Below are positions 26,660 to 34,731 of a stretch of 64,000 nt of DNA, piece after piece. Source of the DNA: Corynebacterium sp. (GTDB lineage: Bacteria > Actinomycetota > Actinomycetes > Mycobacteriales > Mycobacteriaceae). The notes under the pieces were generated by a model. It saw only the letters and a program-made list of their open reading frames with translations. It was not told the origin of the DNA and did not search any database. The stretch covers positions 1 to 64,000 of the forward strand of contig NZ_JAUMTY010000004.1 of assembly GCF_030530965.1 (NCBI RefSeq), given 5' to 3'. Each line of letters starts with the position of its first letter. Positions within the stretch are counted from its first letter, which is position 1. Made by a program: the position numbers and the translations under genes.

Positions 26660-27973
26660 TCACTGGCGTGTCAAGAAAGAAAAGGTTCCTGCCCCGCGAC
26701 ATTTTTTACTCAATGTGGGGTAGATCAGGGGCAGACTTGCGACGATCACCGCGACGGCGATGGCAGGAATGCTCGAGAGCCCTTGCCCTGTGAATTCCAC
26801 GGTGATGAGGAGGGCGAATAGGGGAGCGCGTTGTGCCGTGGCGAGGAAGGCTGCCCCGCCCAAGACAGCGCAGGCGAGGATCGGTGTTCCGTGGACATGT
26901 CCGGCGAGGACGTTGGGCGCGCTTATTGCACTTCCGACGGAGCCCATGACCTCTGCGAGAGCAACGCCCGCCAAGGCCCCGGCCATCACGCCGATAGAGA
27001 AGCTCGGTGTCAGGATCCCGCCGAACGCTCCGCTGGCGAGGCTGATGAGCGTGACGAGGATGTTCAGCGCACAGAGTACCGCAAGAGCTTTCCACCCTAT
27101 CGACGCGTCGAACGCGGAGACCGCCGCGTATTTTCCGTTGCCGGCAAGAGCGGGAAGGCTCATTGCTGCGACGCCGACCAGGGCGAACCCGATGGGCATG
27201 CGGTACAGCACGCGGGAGTCGTGGGTGGCCCAGTGTTGGCACCAACGAGCAAGGCGACGGAACGCGCTGCCCAAAGGGCCGATGATCACGCCAACCACGA
27301 TGGCGAACAGCAAGGTTGTCCATGAACAGGTCACTCGCGGCGCGCTGTATTGCAGCCCGGTGGGCTCGATAAGAGCGGATACGACGGTCGCGATCACGCA
27401 GGTCGCACTCACGACGATGACTTTGTGAAGTCGGATGCCCACCCCGCACAATTCGATGGCGAACGCGATACCCGCCAAGGGAACGTGATAGGCGGCGGCA
27501 AGTCCCGCCCCTGCGGCCGACGCAATAAGCAGTCGCCGGAGTTCGGGAGACATGCGCGCCCATGCGGCAACGCGGTCGGCCCATAATGCACCAGCGACGC
27601 GCGGTGCGTTCTCCCGACCCACGGACGCGCCGGTGCCGACTTGCGCCACCTGGAGGGCAACATTTGTGCTGGTCTCGGGGACCGGGGATGGTTGTCCGTC
27701 GAGCGACTGTGGCACTGATGGTTGCGGACGTCCCCAGCGTTGGAGGGCCCACCACGCAATACTTCCGACGATGCCCGATGCGATGTACACGGTCAGAATT
27801 CGGCCGGGGGAGGTGGCGTCGGTAGGAATTGTCGCGGTGGATTCGTCAGCACCGAAAGAGAGTTTCTCGACGGCCAGGAAAAGGATGGTCAGGAGTGCTG
27901 CGGATACTCCGGTGAGCGCAGCCACCCCGGCAACGCACAGACTGAGGACGGCGAGGCGGCGACTACGAGTCAT
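26660..27973 (-). CDS. ClC-family chloride channel/transporter, copy 2
   Basis: 437 residues; the frame is open further upstream but there it overlaps rsgA, so ATG 27973 ([16 protein letters not shown]) is chosen, overlapping the rsgA stop by 11 bases. ClC motifs: SVPQSLDG, VGRENAP (gating Glu present), GGILTPSFSIG. Like copy 1 it has Leu after the conserved Glu in FAIELCGV, where antiporters carry a second Glu. Copies 1 and 2 are clearly diverged paralogues that could form a heterodimer. Confidence 0.87.
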   Translation of the reverse strand: MTRSRRLAVLSLCVAGVAALTGVSAALLTILFLAVEKLSFGADESTATIPTDATSPGRILTVYIASGIVGSIAWWALQRWGRPQPSVPQSLDGQPSPVPETSTNVALQVAQVGTGASVGRENAPRVAGALWADRVAAWARMSPELRRLLIASAAGAGLAAAYHVPLAGIAFAIELCGVGIRLHKVIVVSATCVIATVVSALIEPTGLQYSAPRVTCSWTTLLFAIVVGVIIGPLGSAFRRLARWCQHWATHDSRVLYRMPIGFALVGVAAMSLPALAGNGKYAAVSAFDASIGWKALAVLCALNILVTLISLASGAFGGILTPSFSIGVMAGALAGVALAEVMGSVGSAISAPNVLAGHVHGTPILACAVLGGAAFLATAQRAPLFALLITVEFTGQGLSSIPAIAVAVIVASLPLIYPTLSKKCRGAGTFSFLTRQ

Positions 27974-29096
27974 CCCGATTGAGGTCCCACTCGTCATTGG
28001 ATCGCAAGGTTTCCAGGACGGACCGGATCGCGTGGACGCGCCGGGCGGTTGCGCCGGTGGCGGTGTCGAGCGCGCACTCGGGGTCGGCGGGCGGCCCCAT
28101 GTGGGTGCATCCCCGCGGGCAGTCGGTGATGAGTTCGGCGAGGTCCTCGAACGCGGCGATGACCGTATCGGGATCGACATGGGCCAGGCCGAAGGAACGA
28201 ATTCCTGGGGTGTCGATGATCCACCCGGCGTCGGCTGGTTCGTCTTCCGTGGCGTGCGCGGTGTCACGCGGTGGTTCGCCGTCCAGGGTATCCGGCGAAG
28301 TGTTGTCTTCGAGCAAAGCGCCCGTCGGCAAGCGGAGGGCCACCGATTGCGTGGACGTGTGTTTTCCCTTGCCGACGCCGGACACTTCCCCGGTAGCTCG
28401 GTCTGCGTCCGGGACGAGGCGGTTGACCAGGGTTGATTTGCCGACGCCCGAGTGCCCGATGAGCGCCGTGACATGCCCACGCGTCAGGCGTCGGACGTCG
28501 GTAATGTCGTCTTCTTGTCCGGCGATGACGATGCGGATGTCGAGATCCTCGAATTCGTGCGCAAAGGGCGCGGGATCGGTGAGGTCGCTCTTGGTCAGGC
28601 ACAGGATGGGGGAGATGCCGCCGGCGAAAGCGGCCACGAGGGCACGCTCCACGAACCCCGCCCGGGGCGGCGGATCCGCGACGGACGAGACAATGAGCAG
28701 CTGATCAGCATTGGCGACGACGATGCGTTCGTAGGGGTCGTTGTCGTCCGCAGTGCGCCGGAGGATGGAGCGCCGATCCGCCAGCTTCACGATCCGCGCG
28801 AGCGTCCCTGGGTTTCCCGACGTGTCGCCGACCACGCCCACACGGTCACCGACAACGATGGGGGTTCGGCCGAGTTCGCGGGCGCGCATACACACGATGG
28901 CGCGTGCGTCGTCGGAAGCGTCTGGTGTGTCGTCCAGGACAACTCCCCACCGTCCGCGATCTTTGGTGATGACCATGCCCCACTGCGCATCCTTGTGGGA
29001 GGGACGGTCTTTCGTGCGTGGCCGGGAGCCTTTTCCTGGGCGAATGTGGACATCGCTTTCATCCCAGTCGCGTGAGGGGCGTCGTCGTGCGCTCAT
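27963..29096 (-). CDS. rsgA: Ribosome small subunit GTPase RsgA
   Basis: 377 residues; late 30S maturation factor. Circularly permuted GTPase order: OB-fold (VVGDRVGVV), G4 TKSD, G1 [11 protein letters not shown]3 [10 protein letters not shown], then zinc knuckle [17 protein letters not shown] Asp/Glu/Thr-rich insert of about 30 residues ([20 protein letters not shown]) lies before G3. ATGA overlap with the end of aroA implies coupling. Equivalent to Rv3228. Confidence 0.93.
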   Translation of the reverse strand: MSARRRPSRDWDESDVHIRPGKGSRPRTKDRPSHKDAQWGMVITKDRGRWGVVLDDTPDASDDARAIVCMRARELGRTPIVVGDRVGVVGDTSGNPGTLARIVKLADRRSILRRTADDNDPYERIVVANADQLLIVSSVADPPPRAGFVERALVAAFAGGISPILCLTKSDLTDPAPFAHEFEDLDIRIVIAGQEDDITDVRRLTRGHVTALIGHSGVGKSTLVNRLVPDADRATGEVSGVGKGKHTSTQSVALRLPTGALLEDNTSPDTLDGEPPRDTAHATEDEPADAGWIIDTPGIRSFGLAHVDPDTVIAAFEDLAELITDCPRGCTHMGPPADPECALDTATGATARRVHAIRSVLETLRSNDEWDLNRDDS

Positions 29097-30559
29097 TCAT
29101 GGCCACCTTCTGCAGAATTCGTGGCTGTCAGCCACGTTCGTGCAAAATCGGGGAAGGTTTTCGAAGTAGTCCCAATATTTTCGACGCGAACCCCGGGCAC
29201 GGCCAAACCGATGACGGCGCCGGCTGTGGCCATGCGGTGATCGTCGTAGGTGGGCCAGGTGTCGCCGTGAAGTGGGGCCGGGGTGATGATGAGGCCGTCG
29301 TCGGTTTCCTCGACTTGGCCGCCGAGCGCGTTGATGTTGGTGGCCAGGGCATGCAGGCGGTCGGTTTCGTGTCCGCGCAGGTGAGCGATCCCGTACAGGT
29401 GGGAGGGGGTATCCGCGAGGGCGGCGAGGGCCGCGATAGTGGGGGTAAGCTCGCCGACGTCGTGGAGATCCATCGTGATCCCGGTCAGGCCGGTGCCGGA
29501 TGTGCGACCGTCTGCGGGCGCATCAGGACCAGTGACGACGAGGTCGTGGTCGACGAGGTCACAATGAGCCCCCATGTTCTCCAGGATGGTGCGGAATTGG
29601 TCTCCCGGTTGCGTTGTTTTGGTGGGCCAGTTCGGGATGACGACGCGCCCTCCCGTGACTGCCGCGGCGGCCATAAATGGGGTGGCGTTGGACAGGTCGG
29701 GCTCGATAACCCACCGGTTCGGCTGAATCTCACCAGGCGCAACCTGCCACGTGTGCGGTTCCGGCATCGTGACATCAATACCCGCATCCCGCAGCATGTC
29801 GATAGTCATCTCGATGTGCGGCTGTGAGGGAAGCGTGGCCCCTGTGTGCGTCACCGTAATCCCATGAGTGAAGCGCGCCGCCGAGAGCAGCAGCCCCGAA
29901 ATAAATTGCGAGCTCGACGACGCATCAATGCGGATAGCTCCCCCGCGCGGTCCCTCAGTAGTGCCGACGTGTGACGCGCGCGGATTCTCGGTCGACGAGT
30001 GCCCATCCGACGATGCTGACGCCCCCTCAATCCGCAGCGGAAGTGAGTCGCCCTCGACGGTGACGCCTAATTGACGCAGCGCGTCGGCCATGGTTTTTAG
30101 CGGACGCTTGCGCGCGTGCGGGTCGCCGTCGATAAGAACTGGCCCGTCGGCAAGAGCCGCGACGGGAGGTAGGAAGCGCATAACCGTCCCGGCGAGTCCG
30201 CAGTCGACAGTTGCTCCGTGCAGTTGAGACGTCGGCGTGACGAGGAGGGAAAGCGATGCCGGTGGTGTTCGTCGGCAATTATTGTCTGTTGACGACGAGT
30301 CGGACGAAGAGTCCGACGACGAATCGCTCTCCTCGATAGTGACCCCCATAGCTCGCAGTGCAGCGATCATGAGGTCCGTGTCCCGGCTGCGCAGCGCACC
30401 TGTAATGGTGGAGGGGCCCGATGCCAGTGCCGCGAGAATGAGCGCCCGGTTTGTCATGGATTTGGAACCGGGGATGGTCACGGTGGCGGTGACAGGGCGT
30501 TGGGGAGTGGGGGCCTCCCACAGTGGGGTGTCGGGTGACTGCGCTTTCACGGTTGTCAT
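29093..30559 (-). CDS. aroA: 3-phosphoshikimate 1-carboxyvinyltransferase (EPSP synthase)
   Basis: 488 residues; shikimate pathway. Motifs: [13 protein letters not shown] at the N-terminus, [40 protein letters not shown] (catalytic Asp), and [16 protein letters not shown] Ser/Asp insert ([15 protein letters not shown]) sits after the first strand repeats. Start chosen at ATG 30559 because GATAAT ends exactly six bases upstream (leaderless); an in-frame ATG at 30586 exists but has no signal. Heads the aroA-rsgA-ClC-ClC operon. Confidence 0.93.
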   Translation of the reverse strand: MTTVKAQSPDTPLWEAPTPQRPVTATVTIPGSKSMTNRALILAALASGPSTITGALRSRDTDLMIAALRAMGVTIEESDSSSDSSSDSSSTDNNCRRTPPASLSLLVTPTSQLHGATVDCGLAGTVMRFLPPVAALADGPVLIDGDPHARKRPLKTMADALRQLGVTVEGDSLPLRIEGASASSDGHSSTENPRASHVGTTEGPRGGAIRIDASSSSQFISGLLLSAARFTHGITVTHTGATLPSQPHIEMTIDMLRDAGIDVTMPEPHTWQVAPGEIQPNRWVIEPDLSNATPFMAAAAVTGGRVVIPNWPTKTTQPGDQFRTILENMGAHCDLVDHDLVVTGPDAPADGRTSGTGLTGITMDLHDVGELTPTIAALAALADTPSHLYGIAHLRGHETDRLHALATNINALGGQVEETDDGLIITPAPLHGDTWPTYDDHRMATAGAVIGLAVPGVRVENIGTTSKTFPDFARTWLTATNSAEGGHE

Positions 30560-30618
30560 TGTTGCATTATCGGCGGGGGACTGCATAGAAGTGCGTCATG
30601 GCGGGGGTTGGCACAAAT

Positions 30619-31182
30619 CTAGTGGCCTTCGAGTATGTCGGCGGTGGTGGCGTCGGTGAGTGAAATGAGGTCCTGCGGGGATAGCCCGATATCGAGGCCG
30701 CGCTTGCCCCCAGAGACGTACATGGTGTCGCAAAGGAGGGCGGTTTCGTCGATAACGGTAGGAAGGCGATGCTTCTGGCCGAGCGGAGAGATCCCGCCGG
30801 TGATATATCCGCTGCTGCGCTCTGCATCCTTAGGCTTCGCCATGCTGGCTTTTCCGTGCCCGTATCCGCGTTCCTTCAAAGCGACGGCAGCGTGTTTGAG
30901 GGACAGCCTCCCGGTGACGGGGACCACCGCTACCGCCAGGTCGGGCTTGGGTTCTTTCCCGGCAGCGAGGTCAATGAGCAGGGTTTTGAAAATTTGATCG
31001 GCCTCGATTCCTTCGCTCGCCAGCATCTCAGCAGCTTCTTCGCCGTAATTGTTTGTGTGGTGGTCGAATTCCCGAACCTCGTGATCGACGCCGGCATCTG
31101 CGCACACTTGTAGCGCGGGTGTTGCGGCTCGGCCTGTTTTCTTCCCTGACGCTGCTTTCCCATGACCCTTCTTGCCACTCAT
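30619..31182 (-). CDS. ybaK: YbaK-type Cys-tRNA(Pro)/aminoacyl-tRNA deacylase
   Basis: 187 residues. Hydrolyses mischarged Cys-tRNA(Pro). Family pattern: IFKTLLIDL, VAVVPVTGRLSLK, KASMAKPKDAERSSGYITGG and SPLGQKHRLPTVID. The basic N-terminus (KKGHGKAASGKKTGR) may aid tRNA binding. Position next to aroA and sigH matches Rv3224A/B, which is split in M. tuberculosis; here the frame is intact. Confidence 0.9.
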   Translation of the reverse strand: MSGKKGHGKAASGKKTGRAATPALQVCADAGVDHEVREFDHHTNNYGEEAAEMLASEGIEADQIFKTLLIDLAAGKEPKPDLAVAVVPVTGRLSLKHAAVALKERGYGHGKASMAKPKDAERSSGYITGGISPLGQKHRLPTVIDETALLCDTMYVSGGKRGLDIGLSPQDLISLTDATTADILEGH

Positions 31183-31441
31183 GGCTGCTATTTGTACACC
31201 GTCACGGAAAGTAAATACACGGTGGGGGCATGTCGATTACGATCATGTCGGTTACGATGAAGAACGATGACTGCGAATGTTGCGACTGTTCTGTGTCGAT
31301 CGATGTCGGGAACTTGGCTGGTGATAGGGAATAACCAATCGCGCCGTCCCGCTGGCAACCACTATGCGTGCCGACGCGGCTCGTTCGCGAGTCTAAGCAC
31401 AGAAGAGAGTCTTCAAGGTGCACGTCGTGAGGAGGTTCTCT

Positions 31442-32029
31442 GTGGCTAATCAAGCCGATTTTGAAGAGCAAGCAATGCCGCTGTTGGACCAGCTCTATGC
31501 GGGTGCGCTGCGGATGACACGGAATCCACCGGACGCGGAAGACCTTGTTCAAGAAACGTATATGAAGGCGTATCGCAATTTCGGGTCTTTTAAAGAAGGC
31601 ACGAATTTGAAGGCCTGGATGTATCGCATTATGACGAATGCGTACATCAATGATTACCGCAAGGCCCAGCGTCGGCCGACGGAATCGCCGACTGATGAGA
31701 TCACCGATTGGCAATTGGCCGCCAACGCCGAGCATGACTCGACGGGGCTGGAGTCGACCGAGGTTGAAGCACTAAAAAACATTCCCGACGATCGTATTCG
31801 TGATGCCCTCATGGATCTTCCCGAGGACAATCGGATGGTTGTTTACTACGCCGACGTCGAGGGGATGCCGTATAAGGAGATCGCTCATGTGATGGGTACT
31901 CCGGTGGGAACGGTGATGAGTCGCCTTCACCGCGGAAGAAAAAAGCTGCGGGAAGCGTTAAAGGAAGTGGCCTCGGAACGTGGCATAGGCGGCGTCCAAA
32001 CTGCTGGATCTGCTGAAACACATAAATAA
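31442..32029 (+). CDS. sigH: ECF sigma factor SigH (SigR type)
   Basis: 195 residues. Region 2 [20 protein letters not shown] with [15 protein letters not shown]; region 4 [17 protein letters not shown] and [15 protein letters not shown]. Highly similar to mycobacterial SigH, which controls thioredoxin and heat/disulfide stress genes. GTG 31442 is chosen because GGAGG (31431-31435) is six bases upstream; an in-frame GTG at 31418 precedes the ribosome-binding site. The anti-sigma gene follows. I looked for the GGAA/GTT autoregulatory promoter and found no convincing match. Confidence 0.95.
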   Translation: MANQADFEEQAMPLLDQLYAGALRMTRNPPDAEDLVQETYMKAYRNFGSFKEGTNLKAWMYRIMTNAYINDYRKAQRRPTESPTDEITDWQLAANAEHDSTGLESTEVEALKNIPDDRIRDALMDLPEDNRMVVYYADVEGMPYKEIAHVMGTPVGTVMSRLHRGRKKLREALKEVASERGIGGVQTAGSAETHK

Positions 32030-32036
32030 ATCCGAA

Positions 32037-32063
32037 AAGTACCGTCAAGAATAAGTACCGTCA
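32037..32063 (+). repeat. 11-bp direct repeat between sigH and rshA
   Basis: AAGTACCGTCA occurs at 32037-32047 and again at 32053-32063, identical, 16 bases start to start, immediately before the rshA ribosome-binding site. It could bind a regulator on one DNA face or mark a small duplication. Confidence 0.6.
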
Positions 32064-32085
32064 CATGTATGAAAGGAACGACCCC

Positions 32086-32406
32086 ATGACTCATCACTGC
32101 GGGAATGAACCCAAGGATGAGGAGCCTGGCGCGTCAGACTCCTCAGCATCTGCCGGCGGGTATGCGCTCGATAGTTGTTGTCACGACATTATCGACGAGT
32201 TGAACGATCTTCTGGATGAACCATGCAATCCGGAGCGACGTCAGGCGTTAATGGAGAGGGTGAATAGCTGCCCGGAGTATTTTGAGGCCTACGGGATTGA
32301 GCAAACCGTGCGTAGTCTCCTTCGTCGTAGCTGCTCAGAGCCGGCGTCTCGCGAGTTGCGTGCCCGGATTCACGTGGCGATTACGGAGCAAATTCGCTAC
32401 GAGTGA
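32086..32406 (+). CDS. rshA: Anti-sigma factor RshA with altered zinc motif
   Basis: 106 residues; expected to hold SigH inactive until thiols oxidise. ATG 32086 has AAAGGA eight bases upstream; ATG 32065 lies before that site. The helix LDSCCHDIIDELNDLLD matches the family start. The usual HxxxCxxC zinc motif reads R58-VNS-C62-PE-Y65: the His and the second Cys are replaced. Other cysteines are C5, C31, C32, C47 and one near residue 83, with H33 beside the CC pair. Zinc could bind otherwise, or redox control may be changed. Confidence 0.85.
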   Translation: MTHHCGNEPKDEEPGASDSSASAGGYALDSCCHDIIDELNDLLDEPCNPERRQALMERVNSCPEYFEAYGIEQTVRSLLRRSCSEPASRELRARIHVAITEQIRYE

Positions 32407-32740
32407 GCCGGGTGTGTTGTCTCCGCGCCGTTGTCGTCGGTCTCAGACACGGGGAGTGTCGACGATATTTAGGGGGTAAGTAGCAGGAGACACCGTGCGC
32501 AATGAGCTTGCTCAAGAATCTCTCTACAGGGGGTGCAGCGGGTCCATTCATGTTCTTCTGGGGAAGAGCGTCAGTCGAGGCTAACGAGGGAAAATACCCA
32601 AAATACAATTGCGCGCTGGCTGACCGTAGGCACTAAAAATAAGGACCTCGGCGGCAATAATAATGGGTAATATTCACAAGTTCATAGATGGATCGGTTGC
32701 TTCAATTTTGGCGGATGGTTGGTGGCAACGCCTCGTAGTC
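32407..32740. other. Gap without recognisable gene
   Basis: 334 bases after rshA, becoming AT-rich towards the right. Short frames in all directions show no family resemblance. It may contain the unrecognisable first part of the methyltransferase remnant that follows. Confidence 0.4.
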
Positions 32741-33183
32741 AGCACTCAGAATTGAATTTGGACCGATTCTGCCGAAATGCTGAATAATTATATTCGCTAT
32801 AGTTTTACTCACTCGATCTCGAAAATCGATTGAGCTTTCGTCACCTACGCGGCACTGCAATATGTATCAAACTTGGACGAGCCCACAGAGTCACTAAAGG
32901 CAGTTTGTAGAGTGATGGCCGCTGGGGGAATTGTTGCCGTATGATGGCTGCCCGGGGGAATTGTTGCTGTGGAGCTGTTCGCCTCCGAGATGTACCACAC
33001 TCCTGTGTAACCCAGTCTTATGAGCCTGAAGCTGGATGGAAAACCGGTGTCATGAAAGGATATGTGCTTCCTGCAAATCGTCAAGAAGCAGCCGAAGTTC
33101 TTCGGGCAGCAGGGTTTTCATCTGTTGAGATCAAACTCAAAGCCGGGTACCTCCGATGTGCAGCCACAAATATGGAACTTTAA
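32741..33183 (+). pseudogene. Decayed class I SAM-dependent methyltransferase
   Basis: Reading one frame through stops gives DSAEMLNNYI, then AALQYVSNLDEPTESLKAV, then MAAGGIVAV and LPGGIVAVELF: the post-motif-I, motif II/III order of UbiE-like methyltransferases (usually DxSxEML, ALxxVxDP, RVLxPGGxLxVxE). Stops interrupt it at 32831, 32942 and 33008. The C-terminal part continues in another frame from 33052 (EAAEVLRAAGFSSVEIKLKAG), a typical methyltransferase end. Motif I is missing. It is AT-rich compared with neighbours, suggesting acquired and then eroded DNA. Confidence 0.75.
32914..32970 (+). repeat. Tandem duplication inside the methyltransferase remnant
   Basis: Two near-identical copies of about 27 bases, 32914-32940 and 32943-32970, share GGGGGAATTGTTGC. 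Both encode a GGIVAV segment in the same frame, separated by a stop codon. Confidence 0.65.
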
Positions 33184-33222
33184 CCAACAAAACCTAACTC
33201 TTAACTACCTGAAAGGACTTTC

Positions 33223-33396
33223 ATGACACGTTATTTCACGGCCCTGATGGTTTACATGTATGTGTTCTCGATTGTCGGAATTACGTTCGATGGTTTTGAT
33301 TCGAAGGAGGGAGCTATCACTACTGCGCTTCTTTCTTCAGCGGCTGCTTTTGTGGTCTATTTCCTATATCCAATCTTCCGCCGCCGCGATAAGTAG
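33223..33396 (+). CDS. 57-residue two-span membrane protein
   Basis: Starts MTRYFTALMVYMYVFSIVGI, followed by a short FDGFDSKEGA loop, a second hydrophobic stretch (ALLSSAAAFVVYFLYPIF) and a basic end RRRDK. A good ribosome-binding site (GAAAGGA) lies six bases before the ATG and a strong terminator follows 15 bases after the stop, so it looks expressed. No family recognised. It lies next to the methyltransferase remnant and could have arrived with it. Confidence 0.65.
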   Translation: MTRYFTALMVYMYVFSIVGITFDGFDSKEGAITTALLSSAAAFVVYFLYPIFRRRDK

Positions 33397-33410
33397 TCAA
33401 ATATCTTATG

Positions 33411-33456
33411 GGCGGTGCGGACACAATCATCCAGGATTCTGTCCGCACCGCCTTTT
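33411..33456 (+). terminator. Strong intrinsic terminator
   Basis: GGCGGTGCGGACA (33411-33423) pairs perfectly over 13 bases with TGTCCGCACCGCC (33440-33452), followed by TTTT. Ends the small membrane protein transcript. Confidence 0.9.
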
Positions 33457-33484
33457 GTTGCTTAACCCGATATTTATAGACGAG

Positions 33485-33519
33485 AAAAGGGTGAACCTCA
33501 TGGTGAGTTCACCCTTTTT
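33485..33519. terminator. Bidirectional intrinsic terminator
   Basis: AAAAGGGTGAAC (33485-33496) pairs with GTTCACCCTTTT (33507-33518) around a 10-base loop. With A's on one side and T's on the other it works both ways, closing the 57-residue gene on one strand and bL37 on the other. Confidence 0.85.
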
Positions 33520-33575
33520 GTTATGAATTGTGTCAGCCATTCGGCAGCTGCACTAGATGTTTCACGCGAGGTGTT

Positions 33576-33650
33576 TTATGCGCTGGGCCGCTTGCCGTGG
33601 TTAGCCTTCTTCTTGCGGCGGTCCTTGCGCTTGCGTCCACGTTTGCTCAT
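33576..33650 (-). CDS. Actinobacterial 50S ribosomal protein bL37
   Basis: A 24-residue, extremely basic protein: starts MSKRGRKRKDRRKKK and ends ANHGKRPSA. This matches bL37, the tiny large-subunit protein seen in mycobacterial ribosome structures (pattern xKRGRK...ANHGKRPxA). ATG at 33650 has AAAGGAG upstream. It is encoded near whiB1, as I recall in relatives. A 17-bp palindrome lies between its -10 and its start. Too short for most gene finders. Confidence 0.88.
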   Translation of the reverse strand: MSKRGRKRKDRRKKKANHGKRPSA

Positions 33651-33682
33651 CGCGGCTCTCCTTTACTTGATTGGGGGCAGTG

Positions 33683-33710
33683 GACGTGCAGTGCACGTCG
33701 TGTCTTTTTA
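33683..33710 (-). promoter_or_regulatory. bL37 promoter region with a 17-bp perfect palindrome
   Basis: On the minus strand a TATAAA -10 (about 33705-33710) is followed at once by the palindrome GACGTGCA-C-TGCACGTC (33683-33699), about 33 bases before the bL37 start. As DNA it is a strong operator candidate; as RNA it can form a 6-bp hairpin. No -35 is obvious and the regulator is not recognised. Confidence 0.5.
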
Positions 33711-33873
33711 TAGGGCCGGGCCACGCGCGGGCGGTCACGACGCCATAGGAAGGTGATTTTATCGAATGGTCATTGTGATAGCTAACGCGGTCTGATCCCG
33801 GGTTTCAGTTATCTACCACGGATCGCCTGGTGAGCTCACGCGCGCTGTGCCGTCGTCAGTGAACTAACGAGCC

Positions 33874-34134
33874 TTAGACCGTAGCGCGACGACGGGAGTT
33901 GTTGCGGTTGCGGCGGCGCTTCAGAGTGCGTCGTTCGTCTTCGCTCATGCCACCCCAGACGCCGGCGTCCTGGCCGGTCTCGATGGCCCAAGCGAGGCAC
34001 TGAGAGGTCACTGGGCAGCGGTTGCAGACGACCTTTGCACGAGCGATCTGTGCCAGTGCGGGGCCGGAGTTTCCGACGGGGAAGAACAGTTCGGGGTCTT
34101 CGTCACGACAAACGGCTTTGTGGCGCCAATCCAT
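33874..34134 (-). CDS. whiB1: WhiB-family iron-sulfur/NO-responsive regulator WhiB1
   Basis: 86 residues. [4Fe-4S] cysteines C9, C37, C40 and C46, then DAGVWGGMSEDERR and a long basic tail (KRRRNRNNSRRRATV). In mycobacteria WhiB1 binds the primary sigma factor and its cluster reacts with nitric oxide. ATG follows AAGGAG. Position downstream of sigH/rshA and upstream of a small membrane-protein gene matches Rv3219. The 223 bases to bL37 hold the palindromic promoter described separately. Confidence 0.95.
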   Translation of the reverse strand: MDWRHKAVCRDEDPELFFPVGNSGPALAQIARAKVVCNRCPVTSQCLAWAIETGQDAGVWGGMSEDERRTLKRRRNRNNSRRRATV

Positions 34135-34423
34135 GAAATTCTCCTTGTTACGTGCGGTGGGGGTGGAGAGTGCTGTGTCCGGTTATCGCTAACTCGACCG
34201 ATGCTCCGGCCGGCAGGCACGCCAAAAGCAGCCATGGCCATGGCGTCGAAAGTGGATTAGGTGAGGACGACCGGGGGAAATCCGGAAACTAGTCCTCGAA
34301 ACAGCACCCTCGTCAGCAGAAACGTTTGTCTCGCTGATGTGCGTACTTGGAAACTATGGCACGGCTTGGCCAGCATTTCTAGGGTTCGGGGGTAAAATGT
34401 GTTGAACATCACAGGAACTGTTT

Positions 34424-34451
34424 TTGACAGCGAGCCGTCAACCTCTAGCAT
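34424..34451 (+). promoter_or_regulatory. Orphan promoter in the 597-base gap 34135-34731
   Basis: A perfect TTGACA (34424-34429) and TAGCAT (34446-34451) with a 16-base spacer. A start near 34458 leaves over 270 bases before the next gene, which has its own -10, so a small RNA or long leader is possible. The gap also holds the whiB1 start signals and a palindrome at 34519; no gene is recognised. Confidence 0.4.
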
Positions 34452-34518
34452 TATTTGGATTGTTTGCGATAGCTTCCTTAAGCCTAAAAAGCGACAGAGC
34501 GTCACCTTAAAAGCGCTG

Positions 34519-34536
34519 GATATTCGGGTGAATATC
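34519..34536. promoter_or_regulatory. 18-bp inverted repeat upstream of the membrane-protein gene
   Basis: GATATTC-GGGT-GAATATC, seven perfect pairs with a four-base centre, downstream of the orphan promoter. Either an operator or a hairpin in the transcript. Confidence 0.35.
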
Positions 34537-34731
34537 ACGGAAATTCAAGGTAAACACAGGGTAGCTATGGGGGTGGCAGGGCCTCATATGCACATGTTTC
34601 AGGCTCGTATTCCGTCCGATGTGCTTGCAGTACGGCAATCAGCCTGGTTGCGGTTTCATTGCCGACGACTATTGACGACGACGAACCCGCGCGTGGGGCG
34701 TCGTCGGTGCCGGGGTTGCTACAGTGAGCGT

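Noticed and set aside
27974..28480. N-terminal extension of the second ClC protein
   Set aside because: The extended part lies entirely inside rsgA in another frame and is Arg/Pro/Ser-rich without similarity; the ClC start is at 27973.
31201..31441. Possible SigH autoregulatory promoter (GGAA...GTT) upstream of sigH
   Set aside because: GGGAAC (31308), GGGAATA (31327) and GGAA (31206) exist, but none has a GTT-type -10 at the 16-20 base spacing SigH needs.
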